DNA of 64,000 nt from Clostridium sp. CAG:678 (GTDB taxonomy: Bacteria; Bacillota; Clostridia; Oscillospirales; Acutalibacteraceae): contig HF991816.1 in assembly GCA_000431535.1 (NCBI GenBank), forward strand, positions 35,462-99,461. Reading direction: 5' to 3'. The notes beneath the pieces were generated by a model. The model was not told where the DNA came from, searched no databases, and saw only the letters and a program-made list of their open reading frames with translations. Shown in pieces: positions 47,339 to 55,843 of the stretch. The translations under genes and the position numbers were made by a program. Within the stretch, counting starts at the first letter, position 1. The number at the start of each line of letters is the position of its first letter.

Positions 47339-47764
47339 ATGGCTAAGAAAACCGCAGAACTTTTAAACGAACTAAGTGATAAAAACACGGATTTGAAAGA
47401 ATACTTTCGTGCCGACCCTTCCTCATTTACCAATACCAGCATAAAAGGTTTTTGGGAAAAGATGATCAAAAAAGCAGAAAAAACGAAATCCGATATTATT
47501 AACAAAGCGGATCTCAGTTACTGTTATTTTTATGATGTGATAAACGGGCGCAAAATTCCGAGTAAAGACAAGATCATCCGAATCGCACTTGCCATGGAAC
47601 TGAATTTGGACGAATGCCAGGAAGCACTTCGCATTTCCGGCAAGTCAGCGCTTTACCCCAGAATTAAGCGGGACAGCGTGATCATTTTTGCAGTAAACCA
47701 TGCGTATTCCGTGTATAAAACGAACGACCTGCTGGCAGAATACGGAGAGGAACTGTTAAAATGA
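47339..47764 (+). CDS. XRE-like helix-turn-helix protein
   Basis: A 141-residue protein with a lambda-repressor-like HTH at about 45-95: KSDIINKADLSYCYFYDVINGRKIPSKDKI shows the helix-turn-helix and the NGR...PS turn of XRE proteins, followed by IALAMELNLDECQEALRIS. A further helical tail (about 100-141) could bind a partner. GGGAGG lies just upstream of the ATG. Its stop overlaps the kinase start by 4 bases (ATGA), so the two are produced together, which suggests the kinase acts on this protein or with it. Confidence 0.82.
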   Translation: MAKKTAELLNELSDKNTDLKEYFRADPSSFTNTSIKGFWEKMIKKAEKTKSDIINKADLSYCYFYDVINGRKIPSKDKIIRIALAMELNLDECQEALRISGKSALYPRIKRDSVIIFAVNHAYSVYKTNDLLAEYGEELLK

Positions 47765-48498
47765 CTGAGACGCGAAACGAACTGTTTGATTATATAGACC
47801 GTTCCCTAAAAAACAACTTTGAAAAAACGGCTGTTTTGAAGGAATCTGAAAAGAGCTCTATTTATCTTTACACGCATACCAAAAGCGGAGAAAAGATCAT
47901 AGAGCGGATATCCAAAAACAGAAACGATGAAGTATTCAGAGCGGTCAGAAACAAAGATATAGAAAATTTTGCCACGGTTCTGGAAGTGTGCTCAACCGAT
48001 AACGCTTTAATCACGCTTGAAAAATATATTGAGGGTGAAAATCTGGAAGCCACCATATCAGACGGTATTCTGGATCTGAAAACAGCGTGCAGATACGCAT
48101 ATCAAATCTGCAACGCACTCAGCGGTCTGCACGCGCAAAATGTGATACACCGAGATATTAAGCCGGCAAACATCATTATCGGAAATGACGCAAACGCCTA
48201 TTTGATTGACTTGAGTATTGCAAGGATGCAGAACGCGGAATCTGACCTGGATACGGAATCTCTCGGTACCGCAGGATATGCCGCGCCGGAGCAGTATGGC
48301 ATCATACAGTCTAACCGCGCGACGGACATTTACGCGCTTGGGATTGTTTTAAACAAAATGCTTACCGGGGTGCACCCCTCCATTAAAATTCCCGGCGGAC
48401 CGATCGGAAGAATCATTAAAAAAACAACATCCATTCAAATCTCAAAGCGTTTTTCTGATGCAAGGCAGCTGCAAAAGAAACTGAAACGTTTTATTTAG
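47761..48498 (+). CDS. Serine/threonine protein kinase with a degenerate N-lobe
   Basis: A 245-residue Hanks-type kinase without membrane span. The C-lobe is intact: catalytic loop HRDIKPANIII near 134, metal motif LIDLSIAR (DLS in place of DFG) near 150, activation segment GTAGYAAPEQYG near 171, and DIYALGIVLNKMLTG near 191. The N-lobe is poor: the glycine-rich loop is replaced by LKESEKSSIYLYTHTKSGEK, and the strand that should carry the ATP-binding lysine reads KIIERISK, with Arg or a shifted Lys. The protein is short, near the minimum for a kinase. It may still be active, as related clostridial kinases vary here. It is the last gene of the module. Confidence 0.85.
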   Translation: MTETRNELFDYIDRSLKNNFEKTAVLKESEKSSIYLYTHTKSGEKIIERISKNRNDEVFRAVRNKDIENFATVLEVCSTDNALITLEKYIEGENLEATISDGILDLKTACRYAYQICNALSGLHAQNVIHRDIKPANIIIGNDANAYLIDLSIARMQNAESDLDTESLGTAGYAAPEQYGIIQSNRATDIYALGIVLNKMLTGVHPSIKIPGGPIGRIIKKTTSIQISKRFSDARQLQKKLKRFI

Positions 48499-48515
48499 TT
48501 ATTCACAATAAACGC

Positions 48516-48544
48516 TTGACAACGTTACCCGCGTATGATATGAT
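48516..48544 (+). promoter_or_regulatory. Promoter of tRNA-Ser
   Basis: TTGACA (48516-48521), a 17-base spacer and TATGAT (48539-48544), 14 bases before the mature tRNA. Close to the SigA consensus. Confidence 0.9.
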
Positions 48545-48558
48545 AATTCAGTCAATAA

Positions 48559-48646
48559 GGAGAGGTATCGAAGCGGTCATAACGAGGCGGTCTTGAAAAC
48601 CGTTTGGCCAAAAGCCACATGGGTTCGAATCCCATCCTCTCCGCCA
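48559..48646 (+). tRNA. tRNA-Ser (anticodon TGA)
   Basis: A class II tRNA with acceptor arms GGAGAGG (48559-48565) and CCTCTCC (48636-48642), anticodon loop CTTGAAA giving anticodon TGA for UCA codons, a long variable arm typical of serine (around TTGGCCAAAAGCCA), T-arm with GGTTCGAATCC, and an encoded CCA at 48644-48646. Confidence 0.97.
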
Positions 48647-48647
48647 C

Positions 48648-48682
48648 AAAAAAGCAGCTGATGCAATATCTGCTGCTTTTTT
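48648..48682 (+). terminator. Terminator shared by tRNA-Ser and the converging carbohydrate operon
   Basis: An 11-pair stem of AAAAAAGCAGC and GCTGCTTTTTT around a 13-base loop. Because the arms begin with A and end with T, it can work in both directions: for the tRNA on the plus strand and for the operon ending at 48686 on the minus strand. Confidence 0.88.
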
Positions 48683-48685
48683 ATA

Positions 48686-49732
48686 TTATTTTTCTTTGCC
48701 TATTGTTACGGTGCTCTGACCCCTATGGCGGATGATAGACTGCGTTGTGAACGATCCGTCCTCTTTAATATTGATCAGTTTGCCGCCCCGAAACGGAACG
48801 GCATAGATATTATGATCACAGGAAAGACCATATGTAAGACGAATACCTTTATAATTGACAGAATAATTGTTCATATGATCGTGGCCGACAAAGACGCCTT
48901 TTGTAGAGCCAAGTTCCAGCATAGTCTCAAACATTTGATCATCCACTGCCGGTGAACCTTCTTTTTCAAAACGGTATCCCCATATACGATCCGCCGTGCC
49001 TTTAGCCGCATCATATCCTGCTGTATATTCCTGCATCGGCACATGGAAAAACGCAAGAGACGGCACAACTTTGGATTCATCCCCGTTAACTTCTTTAGCG
49101 ATGGATTTAATGGTGTTTTCGTACCATTCGATCTGATTGTCATGAAAATGATCATACCCCCCGTTTTCCTCATCATAACTGTGCGAATCCATAAAGATCA
49201 GTGAGGTCAGAACTTTGCCGTCTTTATCCGTTACATTATAGTAATAGTTCCCGGTTCCGTCCACATTCTCGTCACCCGCTTCATAGATGCAGTATTCAAG
49301 AGATTCCAGATAATCGCTTAACGTCTGCCTATCTGCAATTTTTTCCGGATCCAGCACTTCTCCGGGTTCATACGCGATATCAAGTCCCTCATGGTTGCCG
49401 AAAGTGAACGCCCACGGAATTTTAAACTTCTCCATAAACGAACAGAAACTTTTAAATGCCGTATAATTTTCTTTTTCACTGGTAATATCACCGGTAACGG
49501 TGATCAGATCAGGATTGGTTGTTTCAATCATTTCCGATATGGTTTTATAGGCTTTAGCATCTTTCTTTTCATCATTCAGAATATGCGGATCTGTAATCTG
49601 CAAAACAGTAAACGCCGTATCCGATGCGCGTTCATAATCTTTACCGTAAAACGTAACAGTCAAAGTTGCAGCACCTCCGATAAGAGCAAGGCATACAAGG
49701 ATGCTGATAAAAATCTTTAAACCTTTTTTCAC
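48686..49732 (-). CDS. Membrane-anchored or secreted metallophosphoesterase (operon copy 2)
   Basis: A 348-residue calcineurin-like phosphoesterase with an N-terminal signal or anchor (about 6-28). The metal motifs appear in order: QITDPHIL near 46, VTGDIT near 78, FGNHEGLD near 113, HVPMQEY near 233 and VGHDHMNN near 285. It is a relative of the other phosphoesterase of this operon (58084-59148), with the same HVP and GHDH arrangement. The start is a GTG at 49732 with AGAGGG upstream. It ends the operon. A phosphate-ester or pyrophosphate substrate outside the membrane is likely; identity unknown. Confidence 0.88.
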   Translation of the reverse strand: MKKGLKIFISILVCLALIGGAATLTVTFYGKDYERASDTAFTVLQITDPHILNDEKKDAKAYKTISEMIETTNPDLITVTGDITSEKENYTAFKSFCSFMEKFKIPWAFTFGNHEGLDIAYEPGEVLDPEKIADRQTLSDYLESLEYCIYEAGDENVDGTGNYYYNVTDKDGKVLTSLIFMDSHSYDEENGGYDHFHDNQIEWYENTIKSIAKEVNGDESKVVPSLAFFHVPMQEYTAGYDAAKGTADRIWGYRFEKEGSPAVDDQMFETMLELGSTKGVFVGHDHMNNYSVNYKGIRLTYGLSCDHNIYAVPFRGGKLINIKEDGSFTTQSIIRHRGQSTVTIGKEK

Positions 49733-49751
49733 AAAAATCCCTCTTTCTCAT

Positions 49752-51674
49752 TCATTCCGGCTTTTTCTCAGCAAAAAAATCTGCAACGATAAAATCAAAC
49801 TGTTCAGGAACAACAACCTCTGCCGGATCTTCGCCATAAAGTTCTTTTCTGATTCCACGATAAAGGTTATCCAGAAAACGGTCGCCCTCTCTGGCATCCA
49901 GAAGATTCAGCCCGCCTTCATAATACAGGATCTTTTCCGCTTTCTCTGCATCCCCGCATTTAAAATATGCGTAGGAAAGATACATCATCAGTCTGGGAAT
50001 CTTCTTTAGAGGATCATACAGGCTCTCATATTCCTGAATCAGATCAGCACAGGCATCTGCCTTAATCAGAAGTGAGAAAATGCTTTCCGCAAGGCAGTAA
50101 CTTTCCCGGTTATGGCGCAGACTCTTTTTGGCAAAGTAAACACATTCCGGATCACCAAGCTGATAAAGAATATGCGCATACAGGTGGTTGTTATAAGCAT
50201 TACTTTCCAGCAGCAAACTGCGGGAACAATGGTTTTGCGCAAGCTTGAAATCACGCCGGTCATATGCAATCAGCGCAAGCTGATAAGTAACATTCCAATT
50301 CGTAGAGTGAAATTGGGACAGCAACAGCTGTTCCATCCGCTCTCCGTATGCAAATGTTTTTGGGCATGCGGTTTCATCGCCGCTGCGCAGACGGATCCAT
50401 TCGGCAACATCGCTGTTATCACAAAACGCAAGTTGCTGCGGAATCTTTGCGCCAAGCAAACCGTTAAGATACCCGAAACCGCTGCCTTTTAAAATCACTT
50501 TGCCTTTCTGAGAATTGATCTCTTTTGAAATAGAAGCCAAACGGCAATCCAGCCCTTGGCATCCGCCTAAGGAAGAGATCTGATCTTTTACGGCGTTCAC
50601 AAGTTCATTATAACTGCCGCTGACCATTTCCCGGGGAATATCGGCAAGCGTATAACATTCTGAAAACGTCCATACACATTTGGGCGGCATAGGAATGCAC
50701 TCATACTGCGTTTTTCCGAGTCCTGCCTGAATTTCCACATAATCCCCTGCCCGGTCGGTAAGCATGTTTTGCCAGTGGTGTGAACCTTTTCTGTGCCCCC
50801 AGGAAAACAGTTTTCTGCCTTTCAGATTAGAAGTGGAAAACTGCAGCAAGCCGAATCCATCCTGATCCACATTGGCAATAAACTTTTCTTCATCCGCAGG
50901 AATATCATAAAAATAATCGATCGTATTCGGAATATTTTCAGGATAGGAAACATCAATTTCGTTATCAAAGGGAATTTGGGATTTTTTAATACCCATTCCG
51001 TCTAAATTATTATAGGCGCTGCTTGCAGAAACAACAACTCTTCCCTTTTTGTATTCCGGCGTTGCCATATTGCTCCACCAATACATGGGAACAACCTGTG
51101 TATTTGGGTTTTCGATCCGCACGGCGGTTAATAATTTATTCTGCTCTAACCAAAAATCGATCTGATAATAAATGCCGCGCACCCTTTCGAATTCATAAAA
51201 ACGCAGCACATCTTCTCCGTTTTTGCCCGTAACAAAAGCGCAATACATTTGCGAACAGGTAAACGGCGAATGCCCTATAACGCCGCAGTTCCATTCCACC
51301 CCGCCGGAAAACCAGGCATTTCTAATGCTGAGATTTCTGAAACGGATCACATCATTTGTGTAAACAACATCCTTTTGTTTTTTCTTATCAAACAGTTTCC
51401 ACAGTCTGCCGCCGTACTCCGGCAGAAACTCCGCATATAGATACTCATTTTCAAGAACGGCAACAGTTATTTCCTGTTTCTTTTCTTCTGCATAAGCATT
51501 TTGCTGGGTGTACGGATACGAAGTTTCACGCCAGCCATAATCGATAAACAGACCTTCATAATCCTCTATATCGGATCTTGCCCTATGCGGCTCTTTTTCA
51601 AGGGACAGATGCGGAAGATCACTGCTTTGCGTGATAGAAGAAACGCGGTAGATCTTTTTTTCAAGCCTGGGCAT
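49752..51674 (-). CDS. DUF5107 protein with C-terminal TPR-like region (shorter copy)
   Basis: A 640-residue protein without a signal peptide. The N-terminal half matches DUF5107, a beta-sandwich domain like aldose epimerases and glycosidase-associated domains: LENEYLYAEFLPEYGGRLWKLF near 75, AWFSGGVEWNCGVIGHSPF near 117, and FSWGHRKGSHHWQNMLTD near 290. The C-terminal part (about 430-620) is helical and TPR-like (LIAYDRRDFKLAQNHCSRSL, LSYAYFKCGDAEKAEKILYY). It overlaps the upstream glycosidase-like gene by 14 bases. It is a shorter relative of the 1079-residue protein at 59145-62384. A role in binding or epimerising a sugar is possible, not shown. Confidence 0.8.
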   Translation of the reverse strand: MPRLEKKIYRVSSITQSSDLPHLSLEKEPHRARSDIEDYEGLFIDYGWRETSYPYTQQNAYAEEKKQEITVAVLENEYLYAEFLPEYGGRLWKLFDKKKQKDVVYTNDVIRFRNLSIRNAWFSGGVEWNCGVIGHSPFTCSQMYCAFVTGKNGEDVLRFYEFERVRGIYYQIDFWLEQNKLLTAVRIENPNTQVVPMYWWSNMATPEYKKGRVVVSASSAYNNLDGMGIKKSQIPFDNEIDVSYPENIPNTIDYFYDIPADEEKFIANVDQDGFGLLQFSTSNLKGRKLFSWGHRKGSHHWQNMLTDRAGDYVEIQAGLGKTQYECIPMPPKCVWTFSECYTLADIPREMVSGSYNELVNAVKDQISSLGGCQGLDCRLASISKEINSQKGKVILKGSGFGYLNGLLGAKIPQQLAFCDNSDVAEWIRLRSGDETACPKTFAYGERMEQLLLSQFHSTNWNVTYQLALIAYDRRDFKLAQNHCSRSLLLESNAYNNHLYAHILYQLGDPECVYFAKKSLRHNRESYCLAESIFSLLIKADACADLIQEYESLYDPLKKIPRLMMYLSYAYFKCGDAEKAEKILYYEGGLNLLDAREGDRFLDNLYRGIRKELYGEDPAEVVVPEQFDFIVADFFAEKKPE

Positions 51675-53592
51675 GGTTACCCTCCTTTACTTCATAAGTA
51701 TTTTTGTCTAAATCAACGGTAATAACGGTGCCGTCAGAATACGTTGTTTTCTGGCATCTGAGCGAGCCGAAAAACTCATGTTTTACCATTTCTTTATTAT
51801 AGAGTTTCGCCTGAAGCTGCATAAGCGGTTTTACTCTTGCAATATCTTCTTTAAGTTTTGATTCATCCAGAAGTTCAAGTTCGGCACCCCTGCTGTCGCT
51901 CCCGATCTTTCGGACACCTGTGCCGAACGGATTGATATACGGCATTCCGGCATTGAGCGCACAATACAGATCGCCGTTATCCCCTTTCGGAATCCCCCAG
52001 TTATTAAACCAGTTCCACGGAATCAAAACACAGTCATGATAAACAAGATTTGCAAGCGGAACAGGTATTCCGACCGCTTTTCCGTTCTCCTGCGGTCTTA
52101 AAGTAAAGGGACCGTGGTGAACAAGCGCAATATGATTCAAGAGCTGCATCGCAGGCTCTTCGGAAGACATGATCATGCCTCTATCATTCAGCAGATCAAA
52201 GCATTTTGCACGGTATTCTATGCTCTGTTTTCTTGTAATCTTATGATCGGGATGAAAACATTCATCGCCGTTGACAACAGAAAAAACATCAAGATAAGCA
52301 CCCTGCACATCCACGCCGTGTTTTTCAAGTTCATCATAGGTTTTCTGAACAAAGGCAGGCGCCTGTGAAGCGCAAAGGAAGGTATGCTCACCGCCGTCCC
52401 AAACCGAGCAGTAGGGGTGTGATCCGTCTATTTTAGTAACTGCTTTTTCCATATCAAAAACAGGAGAGGAATAATAGAAGTCACGGTATTGATCATGCAA
52501 AGCGAAGACATATCCGAGCTCCCGTGCTGTTTTTGAAAATTCTTTTAAGCCCGGCCATCCGCCTGCTGCCTCACACGGCGGCAGAATATACGGGTGATCA
52601 TTATCATAGCCGTTTTTCCCCCACCCGTCTGTGTGGATATATAACTGATCTAGACCGGCGGCTTTAATCTTTTTTAGTTGCTCCGCGCGTTCATAGAAAG
52701 TAGCATAAAGGAATTCATTTGTAGCGTTTTTATCATAAAACTTTGATTTTTCGTTAATTTTTGTATAGATCTTATGATGCAGAACGGGGCAGCCGATCAG
52801 TTTTTTGATATTTTCGTTTTTACTGATCTTATCATCAATGGAAACGAACTGCCCTGTCTCCATAAGATACTTTCTGTAATCTTTGGCAGTGGTGTTGTAA
52901 TCGCCGTTTTTATGGAAAATAAAACGTATCTTTCTTTCATACGAAAGCCTGCCTAACGAGGACATCCAGTGCACGGAGTTTACAAAAGCCTTGTGCTTTC
53001 CAAAAGAAGAAAACATGCAGGCGTCATACGGCGTTTCAACAATAGCGGTAAAAGAATCCCGGTCGCACACTCTGCCCCAGACCGGCATATAGCAATCGCC
53101 CGTATTGATCTTTCGTAAATAGTGGGCAAAGCCAAAGGTGGACAGAAAATTCTCCTGATACCCATCCGGCAACAGGAATCCCTGACGCATGGAATCGATA
53201 TGATAGGATTTCTGCCCTTTCTTTTTGGAATTGAACGGCGCCGGAAAATAAACAGCCTGAATATCATACCCCGTTTCATTTTCCGCTTTTAAGGAGAACA
53301 GGACGGTATTTCCGCCGGTGATTTCTGCTTTTAACACCAGTTCAAAATCCAGTTTTTTCCCGAACGCAACAAAACCGGAAAGATGCGTAATGATGCTGTT
53401 CTTTTTATATTCGGTTTGTTTTTTTAACGCCGAACAGAGCGGTCTGTATGTACTGATATACTTGTTTCCCGCCTTTTTCCTGATGATAATATACGGTCGT
53501 CTGCCGTCACTAACCCAGGAAAAACCTTTATAGATAATTTCGTAATCACCTGTTAATTCACAGTATTGGATTCTAAGATCGTTATTTGCCAT
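51661..53592 (-). CDS. Putative TIM-barrel glycosidase-like protein (DUF5696/GH101-like, tentative)
   Basis: A 643-residue cytoplasmic protein. The N-terminal third is beta-rich. The central part looks like a (beta/alpha)8 barrel of the glycosidase type: YIHTDGWGKNGYDNDHPYIL near 328, FALHDQYRDFYYSSP near 375, and then QGAYLDVFSVVNGDECFHP near 445 with a candidate nucleophile Asp, and GMIMSSEEPA near 485 with a candidate acid Glu. A C-terminal beta domain follows. The segments resemble DUF5696 and GH101-related proteins as I remember them. Substrate not predictable. It lies 17 bases after the amidohydrolase gene with a clear GGAGA site. Confidence 0.6.
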   Translation of the reverse strand: MANNDLRIQYCELTGDYEIIYKGFSWVSDGRRPYIIIRKKAGNKYISTYRPLCSALKKQTEYKKNSIITHLSGFVAFGKKLDFELVLKAEITGGNTVLFSLKAENETGYDIQAVYFPAPFNSKKKGQKSYHIDSMRQGFLLPDGYQENFLSTFGFAHYLRKINTGDCYMPVWGRVCDRDSFTAIVETPYDACMFSSFGKHKAFVNSVHWMSSLGRLSYERKIRFIFHKNGDYNTTAKDYRKYLMETGQFVSIDDKISKNENIKKLIGCPVLHHKIYTKINEKSKFYDKNATNEFLYATFYERAEQLKKIKAAGLDQLYIHTDGWGKNGYDNDHPYILPPCEAAGGWPGLKEFSKTARELGYVFALHDQYRDFYYSSPVFDMEKAVTKIDGSHPYCSVWDGGEHTFLCASQAPAFVQKTYDELEKHGVDVQGAYLDVFSVVNGDECFHPDHKITRKQSIEYRAKCFDLLNDRGMIMSSEEPAMQLLNHIALVHHGPFTLRPQENGKAVGIPVPLANLVYHDCVLIPWNWFNNWGIPKGDNGDLYCALNAGMPYINPFGTGVRKIGSDSRGAELELLDESKLKEDIARVKPLMQLQAKLYNKEMVKHEFFGSLRCQKTTYSDGTVITVDLDKNTYEVKEGNHAQA

Positions 53593-53609
53593 AGTTATTC
53601 TCCGAAAAA

Positions 53610-54485
53610 TCAGTCTTCAAGCATATTTTTAATACTTTGCGGCTGTTTCAGCGCCGTAAAGCCGTAAAAGTTCTTTGCATTTTCAAAAAGAAACATATCT
53701 TTTTGAAGCGCAGAAAGCAGTTCTGATTTTACAATGAAATCAAAACTCATTTTATACGTTATTGCAACCATAGTGCGGGGATAATCGCTGCCCCACATCA
53801 GTTTTTCAAATCCGCAGATTTCTGCTGCTTCAAGGATGGAACGCACCGCTCCGTCAAACGGATAAAATTCACGGTTAAAGAGCCATGTGATCCCGCCGCT
53901 TTCTATCCTTACATTTTTATTGCGTGCCAGTTTGATTTGCTCTTTCCAGCCCGGCTTTGTAACCATACCGAAATGACCGATTGCAATACGAAGATCAGGA
54001 TACTGCCGGATCATCTCTACCAAGGAAGCTGTCTGCCGGTCTCCGTCTGCCAGATCTACAGACACGAATTTCTGTTGCTGTGCCGCATATGCAAACACTT
54101 TATCATGTTTTGTAAGATCCTGTTCCCGGAGTCTGCCGGCGCAGATCTTAATTCCGTCAAATCCCTCAAGCGTATACGGCTTATTCTCTTCATACAGTGA
54201 ACAGATCTTTAGCCTGTTTTGGAATCTTTTTTTAGCAGAAAGCAGATACTCGTCCTGATTACCGTCTATCTCTTCCTGCGTAATAACGGCGCCGCTTACG
54301 CCGGCATAATCCATATTCGCGATCAGCCTTTCCGCTGTATTTCTGCCGTCATCCATAAACGGCGGCATCATCTGCCTTACCTCGCCGCCGAAATCACTTT
54401 TTCCGCCTATAAGCGGCAGAACCGGACTTCCGTTCACCATTCCGTTTTGCGGATTCCACAAATGCGCATGCGCGTCTATGATCAA
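53610..54485 (-). CDS. Amidohydrolase-2 family protein, possible sugar lactonase (COG3618-like)
   Basis: A metal-dependent TIM-barrel hydrolase of 291 residues. After the start comes IIDAHAHLW (the HxH of strand 1), then a conserved His in IAIGHFG near 172 and MWGSDYPRT near 232 with the final Asp. These features place it with the amidohydrolases that include L-fucono- and L-galactono-1,5-lactonases, but other functions are possible. I prefer the TTG at 54485, six bases after AGGTG, which gives the usual start with IIDAHAH; the frame also allows GTG at 54494. It stands between a tagaturonate-reductase gene and a glycosidase-like gene, which supports a role in sugar acid breakdown. Confidence 0.72.
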   Translation of the reverse strand: MIIDAHAHLWNPQNGMVNGSPVLPLIGGKSDFGGEVRQMMPPFMDDGRNTAERLIANMDYAGVSGAVITQEEIDGNQDEYLLSAKKRFQNRLKICSLYEENKPYTLEGFDGIKICAGRLREQDLTKHDKVFAYAAQQQKFVSVDLADGDRQTASLVEMIRQYPDLRIAIGHFGMVTKPGWKEQIKLARNKNVRIESGGITWLFNREFYPFDGAVRSILEAAEICGFEKLMWGSDYPRTMVAITYKMSFDFIVKSELLSALQKDMFLFENAKNFYGFTALKQPQSIKNMLED

Positions 54486-54516
54486 ATCAAGCACCTGCCT
54501 AAATGAATGAATTTTC

Positions 54517-55842
54517 TTACCGTAATACTTTTTTTATTGCACCACGTATGCCAAGATCCAGAATATCGTTTAAACACATAAAAACAGTTTCAAATAAAAA
54601 GCCCAAATTTCTGCCCCACAATTTCTCATTCTCCAGTATATCTGAAAGATCGTTTTTTCGGATATAATCAACAAATGCAGGATCGTCGCAAACATCCTCA
54701 TTTTTATAGTATAGGATGAGACATGCCAGAGAAAAGACAAGCGGTAACGGAAGACTGCCATTCAGTTTCAGATAATCCGTTATAGACGGCAGGACTCTTG
54801 CTCTGAATTTGCTGACGGAATTGAGCGAAATGGAACGCCACATATGCTTTATAAAAGGATTTGCAAACCGCTCAAGAACCGAGCCGGCAAAATGTATGCA
54901 CTCTTTTGAATTGCCAAGCGACGGCAGAATGCACTGATCCAAACAGAGATTCAGAAAATCACGCAATTGCTCATCTTTCAGGCTTTCCCCTACCGTTTCT
55001 ACACCGCAAAGCAAAGACGGAAAGACTAAAAACGTATGCGCGCCGTTTAAAACACGGACTTTCATTTTTTTATACGGCGCAACATCTTTGGACCAGATCA
55101 CGTTAAGCCCTGCCGCCTTAAAGGGAAGTTCGTTTTCAAAATCGCCTTCAATGACCCAAAGATGATAAGGCTCTGCCGTATCTAACAGCGCATCCTCACA
55201 ACCCAGTTCACGGAAAATACTTTCCGTTTCCCCTTTTGGGTAACCGGTAACGATTCTGTCCACAAGCGTATTGCAAAAACGATTTTCACGAAGGATCCAC
55301 TCGGAAAAATCTTTGCCAAGGCGCCATTTATCCGCATAGCGCAAAACATATTCTTCTAATTTTTTGCCGTTATCATCAATCAGTTCACAGGCAAGAATAA
55401 TAAACCCGTTTAAGTGATTTTTGTATCTTTCGAACAAAAACTGAGTCAGTTTGCCGGGAAAAGAAGACGCCGGGCTGTCTGAAAAAGCACAGGAATCATC
55501 AAATGCAATGCCGGACTCCGTTGTATTTGAGATGATGTAACGAAGATCCGGATCTTTGGCAAGCGCAAGAAATCCGCTGAAATCGCGGTAGGGATTTACA
55601 GCTCTGGAAACCGAGTCGATCCGTTTTGTTTCATACACCTCTTTGCCGCCGTCTATGCCCCGCAGAATAAGATGATATTTGCCATGCTGGGCATTGATCT
55701 TATCCGTATTTTTGGAATCCGTGGGAGAAACAATTACGATACTTCCGTCAAAAAGGTCTTTCTCATTAAGAACATCGATAAACTGATCTGCAAAGCCGCG
55801 CAAAAAATTGCCTGTTCCGAATTGGATGATTTTTTCTTTCAT
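54517..55842 (-). CDS. uxaB: Tagaturonate reductase (mannitol dehydrogenase family, UxaB-like)
   Basis: NADH-dependent interconversion of D-tagaturonate and D-altronate. The 441-residue protein aligns well with E. coli UxaB from memory: IIQFGTGNFLRGFADQ at the start, SNTTESGIAFDD near 108, CELIDDNGKKL near 148, CNTLVDRIVTGYP near 190, and the catalytic block KVRVLNGAHTFLVFPSL near 266 with the Lys/Asn/His arrangement of the polyol dehydrogenase family. Start ATG at 55842 has GGTGA five bases upstream and lies one base after the upstream stop. No UxaA or UxaC is in the window, so the pathway must continue elsewhere. Confidence 0.85.
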   Translation of the reverse strand: MKEKIIQFGTGNFLRGFADQFIDVLNEKDLFDGSIVIVSPTDSKNTDKINAQHGKYHLILRGIDGGKEVYETKRIDSVSRAVNPYRDFSGFLALAKDPDLRYIISNTTESGIAFDDSCAFSDSPASSFPGKLTQFLFERYKNHLNGFIILACELIDDNGKKLEEYVLRYADKWRLGKDFSEWILRENRFCNTLVDRIVTGYPKGETESIFRELGCEDALLDTAEPYHLWVIEGDFENELPFKAAGLNVIWSKDVAPYKKMKVRVLNGAHTFLVFPSLLCGVETVGESLKDEQLRDFLNLCLDQCILPSLGNSKECIHFAGSVLERFANPFIKHMWRSISLNSVSKFRARVLPSITDYLKLNGSLPLPLVFSLACLILYYKNEDVCDDPAFVDYIRKNDLSDILENEKLWGRNLGFLFETVFMCLNDILDLGIRGAIKKVLR

Positions 55843-55843
55843 A

